Of a stretch of 64,000 nt of DNA, positions 47,314-56,597 are shown piece by piece; within the stretch, counting starts at the first letter, position 1, and each line of letters starts with the position of its first letter. Origin of the DNA: Diaphorobacter caeni (GTDB lineage: Bacteria; Pseudomonadota; Gammaproteobacteria; Burkholderiales; Burkholderiaceae_C); contig NZ_JADKYZ010000001.1 of assembly GCF_015354245.1 (NCBI RefSeq), positions 806,001 to 870,000 on the forward strand. The letters are read 5' to 3'. A model generated the notes under the pieces. It saw only the letters and a list, made by a program, of their open reading frames with translations. It did not search any database and had not been told where the DNA came from. The position numbers and the translations under genes are program-made.

Positions 47314-47806
47314 GTCGGCAAACCCCGACCTGAAACGCGACCCGCAAAACCTCATCGTGCTGGCACATGAAGGGCGCGCGGTGTCCACGCTGGCGGGTGG
47401 CCTCTCGTTTGAGTACGAATACGCCATCGAGATCTCGGTGTTGAACTACGTTGGCCACACCGATGCGCTGTTCGTGCCTCTGCTCGCTTGGGTGCGGGTG
47501 CATCAATCCGAGCTGCTGGACAACCCGAAGACGCAGGCCAAGGGTCTGGAGTTCAACGTGGAGTTGCTGGACTCCGCGAGCTGCGACATCGCCATTCGCG
47601 TGCCGGTGACTGAGCGGGTGGTGGTTGCAGTGGACGAGGATCACCCAACGCGCTTGATTGCCGAGCATCCGCCAGAGCCGGGCGTGCCGGGCATGGCAGG
47701 CATTGCCGAGCGCTGGGAGCTGTACCTCAAGGACAAGCTGCTGGCGCAATGGGACATGGAGATCCCGCCCGAGCGCGAGCGATTCGAGTCGCTGCGCTTC
47801 GCGTGA
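47279..47806 (+). CDS. R: Tail completion protein (P2 gpR)
   Basis: A 175-residue protein (P2 gpR 155) needed to finish the tail. It opens MWKLQSLRALIESANPDLKRDPQNL, then RAVSTLAGGLSFEYEYAIEI, as in the gpR family. It overlaps the end of Rz by 35 bases, so the lysis cassette is embedded in the head-tail gene array as in P2. Confidence 0.9.
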   Translation: MWKLQSLRALIESANPDLKRDPQNLIVLAHEGRAVSTLAGGLSFEYEYAIEISVLNYVGHTDALFVPLLAWVRVHQSELLDNPKTQAKGLEFNVELLDSASCDIAIRVPVTERVVVAVDEDHPTRLIAEHPPEPGVPGMAGIAERWELYLKDKLLAQWDMEIPPERERFESLRFA

Positions 47807-47815
47807 TCGCGCGCA

Positions 47816-48289
47816 ATGGCTGATTTCAAGGCGCTGGAAACGTGGGCCGAGGGTATGCTGCAAAAGCTGCAGCCGAGCCAGCGCAGGCGCATCACCGTTG
47901 ACGTGGCTCGCAAGCTGCGCGCCGCCAATGCCGCGCGCATGGCAGCGCAAACCGAACCGGACGGCAACCGCTGGGAGCCGCGCAAGACGCCAGCCACCAC
48001 CATGCGCAGCAAGGCCGGGCGCATCCGGCAGGCGGCCAAGCAGAAGCTGCCGCTGTTCGCGAAGATGAAGGCGGCCAAGAATTTGAAGGCGCGCGGCTCG
48101 CCTGGGTCCGCGCTGGTCGAGATCGTGAGCCGCGCCCAGCGCATCGCGCGTGTCCACCATTTCGGTGAAACCGACAACGTCAATCCGCACGGCCCAGCGT
48201 ATCGATACCCGGCGCGCGAGCTGGTGGGCATCAGCGATGCCGACACCGATCTGATCCGCGACGTGCTGCTGCGGCATCTGTCCAGCTAG
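47816..48289 (+). CDS. S: Virion morphogenesis protein (P2 gpS)
   Basis: A 157-residue protein (P2 gpS 150) with a strongly basic middle segment and the family pattern RKLRAANAARMAAQTEPDGNRWEPRK, then HHFGETDNV, and RELVGISDADTDLIRDVLL. It acts in tail completion. An Ogr-type box 10 bp after its stop marks the next late operon. Confidence 0.9.
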   Translation: MADFKALETWAEGMLQKLQPSQRRRITVDVARKLRAANAARMAAQTEPDGNRWEPRKTPATTMRSKAGRIRQAAKQKLPLFAKMKAAKNLKARGSPGSALVEIVSRAQRIARVHHFGETDNVNPHGPAYRYPARELVGISDADTDLIRDVLLRHLSS

Positions 48290-48298
48290 TGCGCAATA

Positions 48299-48317
48299 TG
48301 TGATGTGCGCAGCCACA
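48299..48317 (+). promoter_or_regulatory. Ogr-type late activator box, V operon
   Basis: TGTGATGTGCGCAGCCACA is identical to the box before gene O. If activation acts at -55, transcription would start almost at the V ATG (48364), which would make V nearly leaderless. Confidence 0.65.
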
Positions 48318-48363
48318 GCCCGCCGCGCTGGCCTTCGCGCGCGCGCGGCGGCAAAGTGGGCGC

Positions 48364-49035
48364 ATGTCGCAAACACCGCAGCAAAACACACCGCAGGAAC
48401 AGGCTCGCAAGCTGGAAAACATTGCGAGCCTCGGCGTCGTGCATGCCGTGAATCTCAAGGCCGCGCGCTGCCGTGTGCAGATGGGCGACAACACCACTGA
48501 CTGGTTGCCGTGGTTCACCGGCCGCGCTGCGGGCAAAGACGGTTCGCACTGGTGGCCGCCGGTGGTCGGTGAGCAATGTCTGGTGCTTGCGCCGGGAGGT
48601 GACCTGCTGCAGGGCGTTGCGCTGCTCGGCTTCTATTCCGACGCCAACGCCGCGCCAAGTAATAGGAAGGCGGTGGAGTACACGCGCTGGTCTGAAAAAG
48701 ACTATTCCGAATACTCACCCGAGGCGCACACCACGCACCACGAGAAGAAGCTGCGCACCGAAGTGTCGAGCACCTGCAGCGCCACCATGGAGCCTCAGGA
48801 ATTCCGCATGGAGGTGGGCAACGGCTGCAGCATCACGATGAAGCCGAACCAGATCACGCTGCAGGCCGGTTCGGCCACCTTGCAGATTGGCCCGGCCATG
48901 GTGGTGGCCAATGTCGATGTGATCGCCGGTGGCATCAGCCTGATGAACCACGTTCACACCAAGGTGACCATGGGCACCATGCTTTCCGGCGAGCCGTTGG
49001 GCGCGGGCGGAATGGGTGGAGGTGTCATTCCATGA
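48364..49035 (+). CDS. V: Baseplate spike protein (P2 gpV)
   Basis: A 223-residue membrane-piercing baseplate spike (P2 gpV 211). It has an OB-fold (VVHAVNLKAARCRVQMGD, DWLPWFT, VVGEQCLVLAPGGDL, GVALLGFYS) and a C-terminal beta-helix (MEVGNGCSITMKPNQITLQAG). The end, HVHTKV, supplies the HxH pair that binds the apex iron ion. It overlaps W by four bases. Confidence 0.92.
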   Translation: MSQTPQQNTPQEQARKLENIASLGVVHAVNLKAARCRVQMGDNTTDWLPWFTGRAAGKDGSHWWPPVVGEQCLVLAPGGDLLQGVALLGFYSDANAAPSNRKAVEYTRWSEKDYSEYSPEAHTTHHEKKLRTEVSSTCSATMEPQEFRMEVGNGCSITMKPNQITLQAGSATLQIGPAMVVANVDVIAGGISLMNHVHTKVTMGTMLSGEPLGAGGMGGGVIP

Positions 49036-49400
49036 TGAACCGCAACACCGGCCAGCGCATCAACATGCTCGAGCATGTGCGCCAGAGCGTCACCGACATT
49101 CTCAGCACGCCCATCGGTAGCCGTGTTATGCGCCGCACCTACGGCAGTCTGGTGCCCGCGCTGATCGACCAGCCGGACAACCTATCGACGCAGACCCGTG
49201 TTTTCTCGGCTGTGGCTTCGGCCCTCATGCGCTGGGAGCCTCGCATCAAAGTCTCGAAAATGTCGCTCACGCGTGATGCTGACGTGCCCGGCCGCGTCAC
49301 GATCAATATCGATTGCGCATACACCGGCCAGTTCAGCCGCGATGCGTCGCTGTCGCTGTCGCTGTCGCTGTCCGTGCCGCTGAATGGGGGTGCTGCATGA
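49032..49400 (+). CDS. W: Baseplate protein W (P2 gpW, gp25-like)
   Basis: A 122-residue baseplate wedge protein (P2 gpW 115; related to T4 gp25). Landmarks are LEHVRQSVTDILSTPIGSRVMRRTYGS and PRIKVSKMSLTRD. The C-terminus contains a Ser-Leu repeat coded by a hexanucleotide repeat. Start and stop overlap V and J by ATGA. Confidence 0.93.
   Translation: MMNRNTGQRINMLEHVRQSVTDILSTPIGSRVMRRTYGSLVPALIDQPDNLSTQTRVFSAVASALMRWEPRIKVSKMSLTRDADVPGRVTINIDCAYTGQFSRDASLSLSLSLSVPLNGGAA
49347..49370 (+). repeat. TCGCTG hexanucleotide repeat in W
   Basis: Four perfect TCGCTG units code Ser-Leu repeats. The unit length is a multiple of three, so changes in copy number would keep the frame and alter only the length of a C-terminal strand. 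Confidence 0.85.
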
Positions 49401-50251
49401 TCGACCTGCAGACACTCGCGCCGCCGAGCGTGGTCGAAAAGCTGTCGTTTGAAACCATCCTCGCCCAAGGCAAGGCTGATTTCGCGGATCGCATGCGGCC
49501 GCACCAGCCGGGAATTGATGACATCCTCAAGCTCGAATCTGACCCGGTGGTCAAGGTAACCGAGTCATTCTCATTGCGCGAGCTGTTGATTCGAGATCGC
49601 ATCAACAACGCGGCGCGCGCGCACCTGCTGGGGTTTGCCAAGGGCGCCGATTTGGATCATCTGGCCGCCATGTTCGGCGTCGAGCGCATGGCGGGTGAGT
49701 CGGATGATCGATTCCGCGTGCGCCTGCAGCTGCGCATTGCCGCGCTCGGCGCGCAGGGAACGCGTGAGTATTACGAATACAAGGCGCTGACCGCCTCGCC
49801 GTTGGTGCGAGCTGCGCGCGCAACGCAAAGCGCACCGGGCAAGGTGCTTGTGATGCTGTGGGTGACCGATGCGGCGCAGGCGCAGGCCGTGCGCTCGGTG
49901 GTCAATGCGGCGCTCAATGCCGACGATGCCCGCATGCTCGGCGTGGTGCTTACCGTGGCGGTGGCCGTGCCGCATGTGATCAACATCACCGCGCGCATCT
50001 CGCGCACGCGCAGTGCACCGGGTGACTTGCCGCAGCTGCTGCGCAAGCGCCTGGCCGCGGCGTTTGCTGACATGGGCATCATGGCTGGCACCGTGGCGCG
50101 CAGCTACATCACAACGCTGCTGCACGTTGATGGCGTGCATGCGGTGGAGTTTCCTGACAACGCTGCGCCAGCGGTCACCACCACCATTGACGCCGGTGAA
50201 TATCCGGCGCTGGGTGTGGTGCAGCTGATCGACGCCGGGGTGATTGCATGA
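49397..50251 (+). CDS. J: Baseplate protein J (P2 gpJ)
   Basis: A 284-residue baseplate wedge protein (P2 gpJ 302). It has the family pattern MIDLQTLAPPSVVEKLSFE, ESFSLRELLIRDRINNAARA, LGFAKGADLDHLAAMFGVER and DDRFRVRLQL, then SAPGKVLVML. Linked by ATGA overlaps to W and I. Confidence 0.93.
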   Translation: MIDLQTLAPPSVVEKLSFETILAQGKADFADRMRPHQPGIDDILKLESDPVVKVTESFSLRELLIRDRINNAARAHLLGFAKGADLDHLAAMFGVERMAGESDDRFRVRLQLRIAALGAQGTREYYEYKALTASPLVRAARATQSAPGKVLVMLWVTDAAQAQAVRSVVNAALNADDARMLGVVLTVAVAVPHVINITARISRTRSAPGDLPQLLRKRLAAAFADMGIMAGTVARSYITTLLHVDGVHAVEFPDNAAPAVTTTIDAGEYPALGVVQLIDAGVIA

Positions 50252-51198
50252 CCACGCCGCGCACCATCCTGCCGCCATCGTCCACCGTGCTGGAGCGGGT
50301 GATTGACACCACGTTCCCGCGCGGCTGGGGCGCGATGGCTGATGGCATCGAGCCTGCCGCCATGCAGGCCAATGACAGCGTATTGCCGTGGGTTGCGCAG
50401 CAATGGCAGATAAGCCGGTTTGATCGCTACTTTGACGACACGCGCGAGCTGATCGCGCAGGGCTTGCCATGGCTTCGCGAGCGCGGCACCGCCGCAGGTG
50501 TGCGCCGCGTGCTCTCGTGGCTGGGTTACACCGCCGTCACGCTCGATGAGGACGGCGCACGGCTGCACATCAATCCGGGCCGCGAGGTCAGCAATGCCGA
50601 CATAGCCGAGATGGCCTACGCGGTGCGCAACACGATTCCGCTGCATGTGGCGTTCTATCGGGTGTTTTACCGCTACGACTTGCGCATGCTGCGATGGGAC
50701 AACCGGCCTGTGTGGGACGCTGCGATCTGGGACAACGTGAGCGGCACGCCGGTGGATGTGGGTGATGGTGGTGGGGTAGTCATCGGCAGTCAGGCGCGGT
50801 TCAGCATATCGATGGTGCAGGCTCCAACGCTGGAGCCCATCCGCGCTGGCCATGTGCTGCAGTACGCCAGCCGTGTGCGTCGAGCGGACGTGTGGCGTTG
50901 GGATGTGTGGCGCTGGGATGGCGTCGTGCAGCGTGCCGTAAGCGGGTGTCAGGCGCTGTATGTGGCGGCGATGGCGCAGCCATACCAATCAATCCAGCCG
51001 AGCAGCGCGCGCGGCGTAGGTATGGCCAGCATGGCCGGTCCGGCAAGGCCGGGTGTTGTCGCCCGTGCGCAAGAGGTCACACACGCCAGTGAATGCACGC
51101 CACGCATGGACAGCGGCCGCAGATGGCGCGGTCGTTGGGACGCGCGCCCATGGCGCTCGCCAAACATTCAAAGCACCTTCTACGAAACAACGGAGTAA
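50248..51198 (+). CDS. I: Tail protein I (P2 gpI), extended
   Basis: A 316-residue protein with the gpI core in its first 180 residues (SSTVLERVIDTTFPR, PWVAQQWQISRFDRYF, RELIAQGLPWLRERGTAAGVRRVLSWLGY). P2 gpI has 176 residues. The extra 140 residues start with DWDNRP-like RWDNRPVWDAAIWD and contain two RWDVWRWDG repeats. The C-terminal extension probably forms an adaptor to the non-P2 fibres coded next. Confidence 0.88.
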   Translation: MTTPRTILPPSSTVLERVIDTTFPRGWGAMADGIEPAAMQANDSVLPWVAQQWQISRFDRYFDDTRELIAQGLPWLRERGTAAGVRRVLSWLGYTAVTLDEDGARLHINPGREVSNADIAEMAYAVRNTIPLHVAFYRVFYRYDLRMLRWDNRPVWDAAIWDNVSGTPVDVGDGGGVVIGSQARFSISMVQAPTLEPIRAGHVLQYASRVRRADVWRWDVWRWDGVVQRAVSGCQALYVAAMAQPYQSIQPSSARGVGMASMAGPARPGVVARAQEVTHASECTPRMDSGRRWRGRWDARPWRSPNIQSTFYETTE

Positions 51199-51204
51199 CG
51201 ACGC

Positions 51205-51693
51205 ATGCAAGTTCTGCAGGAAAACGGCCGCGAGCTGCTGGCCAAGGCATTGATGGCTTTGCCGGTGCATGTGGCATGGGGGCGTGGTGATGGCGCGTGG
51301 AATGCCGCGCCTGCTACGCCGAGCGAGCAATTGGTGTTGGTCGATGAGATCGGCCGCAGGCTGGCCAGCGAAGTGTCCTATGTGATTCCGGCCACCGAGG
51401 TGGATAGTGAAATCGAGATGCCAGGCGGGCAGCACTACAAGCGCAGCGCCGAGCCCTCGCCGTTCCTCTATGTGCGAGCCACGTTCTCGTTTGAAGAGGC
51501 GCAAGGGGAAACGGTGCGCGAGTGCGGTGTGTTCTTCGGCACGGTGGCCAAGGCGGAGGTGCCAGCCGGGCAACGCTATCTGACACCTGGGCAACTGGCG
51601 GACGCTGGCGAGCTCTACTCGCTTGAATATCGAACGCCAGTGCTGCGCAGTGGCACGGTCAAGGGCCACGAAGAAATCGTGATCCCTCTGTGA
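51205..51693 (+). CDS. Tail fibre-associated protein, 162 aa
   Basis: A soluble, beta-rich 162-residue protein starting MQVLQENGRELLAKALMALPVHVAWG. It has PFLYVRATFSFEEAQGETVRECGVFFG and ends HEEIVIPL. No enzymatic motif is seen. Its place between gpI and the DUF4815 protein suggests a baseplate-to-fibre connector. I do not recognise a characterised homologue. Confidence 0.75.
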   Translation: MQVLQENGRELLAKALMALPVHVAWGRGDGAWNAAPATPSEQLVLVDEIGRRLASEVSYVIPATEVDSEIEMPGGQHYKRSAEPSPFLYVRATFSFEEAQGETVRECGVFFGTVAKAEVPAGQRYLTPGQLADAGELYSLEYRTPVLRSGTVKGHEEIVIPL

Positions 51694-51708
51694 TGAGGAA
51701 ATGCTGAC

Positions 51709-53853
51709 ATGACGATTTACAACGGATTCGATGCGGCCAAGGGTTACACCAAGGTGCTTGTGCATGCCGACCGCGTGGCGGGCTCGGCTGAGCAGAACGA
51801 AACGCAGTCCATCATCGATCACCGGATCACGCGCATTGCAGACGTGATCTTTGCGGATGGTGAAATCACCGAGGGTGCGCGCTGCACGGTCAATGCCGAT
51901 ACGGGTGAATGCTCGCTCGAAGCGGGCAGCATCTACATTTCGGGCGCGGTGCATGACTTGGCCGCCGCATCCCTGCAGGTGCCCATCGTCGGGCTGGTTT
52001 ACGTGGGGGTGCTCTATCGCGAGCGAGTGGTCACGGCGGTGGATGATCCGACGTTGTACAACCGCGCAGCCGGAGCGGCAGGGTATGGCGAACTGGGTGC
52101 AGACCGCCTGCAGGTGTCTACGCAATGGGGTGTTCAGGGCGATGGTCAGCTGGGCAATTTCTATCCGGTGTGGACCATCCGCGACGGCGTGGTGACGCCT
52201 CGTGACCCAGCGCCAACGATGAACGCCATCACCCAAGCCATTGAACGATACGACCGCGACAGCACGGGCGGCAGCTACGTCGTGCGTGGGCTGGTCACCA
52301 TTCAATCGGATGACGATGAGCAGGGGCGGCAGGTGTTCGCCGTCACGGCGGGCGCGGCGCGCATCAGTGGCCGAGCCATCGAGCAGCCGGTGGACCGTCG
52401 CGTGGTGTTTGCGGCGGTCGCAGACGTTGAGCAGATCAGCGGCGAGCCGCACAATGTGGACTCGTCTGGGCTGGTGCATGTGCAGTTTGACCGATGGCCA
52501 GTGCTGCAGCCTGCGAAGGTCAGGATTGCGCGCAACCGTGTGGCGCAGATCTCGCACGGTCCGTTTCTCGGCGCTGCGGATCCATTGCCGGAAAACAGCG
52601 TCTACAAGATCAACAGCGTGAAGCAGGGTGGAACCACCTACACAAAGGACGTGGATTACAAGCTGACCGCCGGGCAGGTCGATTGGAGTCCAAGCGGCGC
52701 GGAGGTGGTGCCGGGCAGCGAGTACACGGTGGATTTTGAGTACATCAGCGCAGAGGATGTTTTGAACCAGACGCCGCGCGGATTCGACGTGCAGGGCGGC
52801 GTGCCGCAGACCGTCATGCAGGTGGACTATGCATATGCCATGAAGCGCATCGACCGCATCGTGATGAATAGTGCGGGTGAGCTGGACATCATCAAGGGCA
52901 TCCCGGCCACTTGGCAACCCGTCGAGCCTGATGTGCCGGGCGGCGTGCTGGGGTTGGCCAGCATCATGCAGACGTGGGACGCGGAAACGGTCAGCACGGT
53001 GGCTGACGCAGTGCGAACCGTGCCGATGGATGCGCTGGGGGCGTATCGAACGCGCATGGACAGCATCGAGCTCGATCTGGCAGAGCTGCGGCTGGCCACC
53101 GACGTGGCGGGGCGTTACAGCGGACTGAAAAAAGGCTATTTCGCCGATCCGATGATGGACAACACCATGCGCGATCAGGGGCGTGAGCAGACGGCCATGG
53201 TGTCGGGTCAGGCGCTGCAGCTCTATGAATACGAAGGTGCGTTTTTGATGGGTGATGGCGTCACGGCCTACGGCTTGGCCTACGATTTTGTGGCCGCTGT
53301 ATCGCAGCTGAGTTACAGCCGGTCGATGGCGATCAATCCGAGCGGTGCGGCTGGGCAACTTCCGGCCACGATTGCGCTGCAGCCCGCCGTGGACCGATGG
53401 GAAACGCCCTACCCGCAGGCGTACCCCATTGATGTCAGCCGGAACGCATCAACGCACAACGTCCAGATGGCGTTTGATCAGTATTACGACAAGTCAAAGC
53501 TGGACGTGAGCAGCGTTCACATGCGCCAGATCGAGGTCACATTCAGCGTGTCCGGCTTCCGTCCGCTGGAGCCGTTGGCGAGTGTTGCTTTCGATGGTGT
53601 GCCGGTGGCGGTGACGCCGGTGGCCGGTGGATCGCTGATAGCCAATGCGCGCGGCGAAATCTATGGGGTGTTCACCGTGCCTGCCAATATTTCTGTCGGG
53701 ATGAAGGCGGTCGAATTTGCGGGCGAGAACGGGAGCAAAGGCTCGGCCAACTATCTCGGTGGTGCCGTGTTGAGCATTAAAACTTACGGTCGATTCAGCA
53801 CCATCTACGGCGGGTACGGGATGACTGCGGGAGTGGTTACATATGTCGTTTAA
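51709..53853 (+). CDS. DUF4815-type tail fibre protein
   Basis: A 714-residue virion protein resembling DUF4815 phage proteins: FDAAKGYTKVLVHADRVAGSAEQNE, DGEITEGA, GAVHDL and long beta-rich stretches (for example EQPVDRRVVF and GGTTYTKDVDYKLTAGQVDW). It takes the place of P2 fibre H and probably forms part of the fibre shaft or collar. No chaperone or enzyme motif is seen. It overlaps the next gene by 11 bases. Confidence 0.78.
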   Translation: MTIYNGFDAAKGYTKVLVHADRVAGSAEQNETQSIIDHRITRIADVIFADGEITEGARCTVNADTGECSLEAGSIYISGAVHDLAAASLQVPIVGLVYVGVLYRERVVTAVDDPTLYNRAAGAAGYGELGADRLQVSTQWGVQGDGQLGNFYPVWTIRDGVVTPRDPAPTMNAITQAIERYDRDSTGGSYVVRGLVTIQSDDDEQGRQVFAVTAGAARISGRAIEQPVDRRVVFAAVADVEQISGEPHNVDSSGLVHVQFDRWPVLQPAKVRIARNRVAQISHGPFLGAADPLPENSVYKINSVKQGGTTYTKDVDYKLTAGQVDWSPSGAEVVPGSEYTVDFEYISAEDVLNQTPRGFDVQGGVPQTVMQVDYAYAMKRIDRIVMNSAGELDIIKGIPATWQPVEPDVPGGVLGLASIMQTWDAETVSTVADAVRTVPMDALGAYRTRMDSIELDLAELRLATDVAGRYSGLKKGYFADPMMDNTMRDQGREQTAMVSGQALQLYEYEGAFLMGDGVTAYGLAYDFVAAVSQLSYSRSMAINPSGAAGQLPATIALQPAVDRWETPYPQAYPIDVSRNASTHNVQMAFDQYYDKSKLDVSSVHMRQIEVTFSVSGFRPLEPLASVAFDGVPVAVTPVAGGSLIANARGEIYGVFTVPANISVGMKAVEFAGENGSKGSANYLGGAVLSIKTYGRFSTIYGGYGMTAGVVTYVV

Positions 53854-54874
53854 TTCGATTGTCCAGATCATCACGCCCTCGGCGGTGATGCAGTGCGCAG
53901 GTGCGGACCTGTTCTTTTCGGCCGCTGGTGGCGACGTGCTTGTGTCCATGTGCATGCTCGATGAAAACGGGCAGCTCGGCAACGTGTTGGCCCGCGCGCG
54001 CCTTGGTGCCCAATCCATCAAGACCAACGGCGAGCCGACGCGGTGCCTGTGGGATGCGCCGGTGCTGGTTTCGGCCAATGTGCCGCTGGCGCTGGTGGTG
54101 GATGCGTCCGACACCATCACGTCGGTGCATGTGGGTCAGTATGGCGAGCAGAACCAGACGGGTGGATGGGTCACCGCTCCGCAGGCCGCCATCGGTGCCT
54201 ATTGGCAGACCAACGCATCCGGGATCACCACGCGCTACGCCAATCGGATGTTGCGCTTCGAGCTGCTGGCGGTGCGCTACACCGAGCAGACCAAGACGCT
54301 GATCATCGGATCGCAAGCCGTTGTGAATGCAACCAGCCTGATGGTCAATGCGGGTGCGCAGCAGCCCGCCAGCGATGCCCGCATCACCTACAAGCTGGAG
54401 CTGCTGACGCAGGCCGGTGCCGTGGTGCGGTCGATGGAGGTCGATTCCGGGCAAACCGTGCAATTGAGCGAGCCGCACACCGGCACTGCGCGGCTCAGTG
54501 CCACCATGCGCGTGGGGGCGAGTGGCCTGGGCGCGGTGCTGGAGCCCGGCACGGTGCTGGCCGTGGGCAGTCTGCTGGAGACTGGGACCTACATCACACC
54601 CGCCATCGCCACATCGGGCGGAACGGATCTGCGTGTCATCTTCGAGGGTGACATTCCCGGCGGTTCGGGTGTTGTGGTGGAGGCCCAGCTCAATGACGCG
54701 GGCGCATGGGTGGCCGTGCCGTGGGAGAGCAGCAGCGGCCAGACCGCTGGTGTGATCGAGCTGCACCACCGCAAGCAGGGCATCAATGCGCAATCGCTGC
54801 GCCTGCGCCTCTCGCTGAGCGGCACCACCACGGCCAGGCCGAAGGTGCGCAACTTGCGCGCGGTGATTCTGTAA
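53843..54874 (+). CDS. Predicted tail structural protein, 343 aa
   Basis: A 343-residue beta-rich protein beginning MSFNSIVQIITPSAVMQC, with regular Val/Thr strands and a C-terminal domain (about 240-343) that looks like a carbohydrate-binding jelly roll (GTYITPAIATSGGTDLRVIFEG, VAVPWESS, LRLRLSLSGTTTARPKVRNL). I do not recognise a named family. It is wedged between two fibre genes with an overlap and a 10-bp gap, so a fibre segment is the best guess. Confidence 0.7.
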   Translation: MSFNSIVQIITPSAVMQCAGADLFFSAAGGDVLVSMCMLDENGQLGNVLARARLGAQSIKTNGEPTRCLWDAPVLVSANVPLALVVDASDTITSVHVGQYGEQNQTGGWVTAPQAAIGAYWQTNASGITTRYANRMLRFELLAVRYTEQTKTLIIGSQAVVNATSLMVNAGAQQPASDARITYKLELLTQAGAVVRSMEVDSGQTVQLSEPHTGTARLSATMRVGASGLGAVLEPGTVLAVGSLLETGTYITPAIATSGGTDLRVIFEGDIPGGSGVVVEAQLNDAGAWVAVPWESSSGQTAGVIELHHRKQGINAQSLRLRLSLSGTTTARPKVRNLRAVIL

Positions 54875-54884
54875 GGGGTGACGC

Positions 54885-55853
54885 ATGGCCAATGAAATTA
54901 CAGCGCACTACGGCTTGCCGCTGCCAGACCCTGCGGCGTTCCTCGAATACGACGTTTTCAGGTTGCGCGATGCCATCACGGGCATCGACAGCTCGCTGCA
55001 TCAGGCGGCGCTCAATCTGGCGCAGCGTGCGCAGGAGCTGGACGCATTGATCGAGCAGCGCGCAAGCGCGCTTGCTCAGTCCAAGCTCGACGTGACGGCC
55101 ACCGTGGGCGTCGCCAATGGCGGCACGGGAGCCACGGCGGCGGCCAGTGCTCGCGCCAATCTGAACGTGCCAACGCGGACGGGCGGGGAAGCGTCGGGGA
55201 CTTGGGGCATTAACATTTCCGGGTCGTCGGCGTCGGCAGCGACCGCCGGGACTGCCAATTCTGCGACATATGCAAATGCTGCGAGTGGTCAATGGACTGG
55301 TGCGGCCATGAATGGCGATTCAGCAGGCGCTGATACTACGTCTTCAGTTGTGATTCGGCACGCAGGCGGAGCGGGGGACGGGGCACTTGCTGCGATGTCG
55401 TTCGTCTGTGCTGGCGCGTATGGCATCAAGATGTACCTGCGGCCAGACGGTTACTTCGGGATTGGCGGCTCTAGCCGAAGCCCTTGGTCTTGGTACACCG
55501 ACACGGCGGGGAACATGGTTGCCGGTGGCAACGTCACTGCATACTCCGACCCGCGCCTCAAGCGCGGTTTCAAGCGCATCGCCGACCCGTTCAAGATTTT
55601 GAATGCGCTCGATGGCGGGACGTTCTTCTGGCGCAAGGGCATTCAGCACACCAGCATGAAGGCGGGAAGACGCGACTATGGCGTGTTGGCTGATCAGGTT
55701 CAGGCCGTCATGCCTGAGATCGTCACGGAATCGATAGAGATTGGTGGGCAGAAGTATCTGACCGTCGCCTATGAAAAGCTCGTGCCCGTGCTGATCGAGG
55801 CCGTGAAAGAGCTTGACCGTGAAGTGCGGCAGCTGAAAAAGGATCGAGCATGA
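54885..55853 (+). CDS. Tail fibre with S74 peptidase chaperone domain
   Basis: A 322-residue fibre tip. A coiled coil (about 20-65) leads to GVANGGTGATAAASARANL (fibre repeat), then Ala/Thr/Ser-rich strands, and an intramolecular chaperone of the peptidase S74 family (about 215-322). The S74 core YSDPRLKRGFKRI holds the Ser-Asp cleavage pair, followed by DYGVLADQVQAVMPEIV, YLTVAYEKLVPVLIEAVKEL. The chaperone trimerises the fibre and then cuts itself off at the Ser. It overlaps the next gene by ATGA. Confidence 0.88.
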   Translation: MANEITAHYGLPLPDPAAFLEYDVFRLRDAITGIDSSLHQAALNLAQRAQELDALIEQRASALAQSKLDVTATVGVANGGTGATAAASARANLNVPTRTGGEASGTWGINISGSSASAATAGTANSATYANAASGQWTGAAMNGDSAGADTTSSVVIRHAGGAGDGALAAMSFVCAGAYGIKMYLRPDGYFGIGGSSRSPWSWYTDTAGNMVAGGNVTAYSDPRLKRGFKRIADPFKILNALDGGTFFWRKGIQHTSMKAGRRDYGVLADQVQAVMPEIVTESIEIGGQKYLTVAYEKLVPVLIEAVKELDREVRQLKKDRA

Positions 55854-56596
55854 GCACGCTGAACTACACGCCGTTGCGCGTTGTGGAGCACCTTGAAATG
55901 GTCGAGGTGGTTTTTCGTCACGCCGATTTGCAGAAGGCCTTCGCGCAAATGCTCGTCAAGCTGCCGCTGTGCCCGGAAGGAAAGTGCCTAGAAGGCGCGG
56001 CGCTGGATGCTGGGGTGCTGGCCCAGGCACCGCCGCGCGAATGGTTCGAGGCGCAGGAAAAGCGGCTCGAAGGAACCCAGATCGTGCAGACGTTGCCAGC
56101 GGCATTTCGCGCGGTCGCCCCTGTGGTTGCGCCGGTGCGGTCTGTCGAGTGGTTCGAGGATGTGCAGGTGGGTGAGCCGACGCTGATTGATGGGAGGTGG
56201 GTGCGGGAATCGCACATCATTGACCTGCGGTCGCCGCAGAATCTGCAGCAGCTGAAAGAGCGATTGAAGGACGAGATTGCGCGCGTCCGCTATGACAAAG
56301 AAACCGGCGGCGTCACCGTGGCCGGTGCGCGCGTTCTCACGGATCGCGAATCGCAGTCCACTATCACGGGGGCACACTCGCGCGCCATGGCAGACCCGGA
56401 AACCATGATCGAGTGGAAGGCTCAAAACGGATTTGTCACGCTGGGTGCCGCAGAGATCATGCAGTTTGGAACAGCGGTGTTCAATCATGTTCAATCGTGC
56501 TTCGCTCGTGAGCGTGTCTTGTGCGAGCTGGTCGATGTGACGGGCAACGTCCCGGCGCTCATGGCCATAGATATTCACGCTGGATGGGGTGCATGA
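55850..56596 (+). CDS. DUF4376-domain tail fibre assembly protein
   Basis: A 248-residue protein with a C-terminal DUF4376 domain (about 125-245: LKERLKDEIARVRYDKETGGV, SQSTITGAHSRA, FVTLGAAEIMQFGTAVFNHVQSCFARE). This domain is common next to phage fibre genes and may act in assembly or sit on the fibre. The N-terminal 90 residues have no recognised domain. It is coupled to the S74 fibre and to the Gly-rich gene. Confidence 0.82.
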   Translation: MSTLNYTPLRVVEHLEMVEVVFRHADLQKAFAQMLVKLPLCPEGKCLEGAALDAGVLAQAPPREWFEAQEKRLEGTQIVQTLPAAFRAVAPVVAPVRSVEWFEDVQVGEPTLIDGRWVRESHIIDLRSPQNLQQLKERLKDEIARVRYDKETGGVTVAGARVLTDRESQSTITGAHSRAMADPETMIEWKAQNGFVTLGAAEIMQFGTAVFNHVQSCFARERVLCELVDVTGNVPALMAIDIHAGWGA

Positions 56597-56597
56597 A

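Noticed and set aside
50989-53358. Minus-strand frame of 789 codons opposite gpI and the DUF4815 gene
   Set aside because: Antisense shadow; the late operon is clearly rightward with tightly coupled starts and stops.
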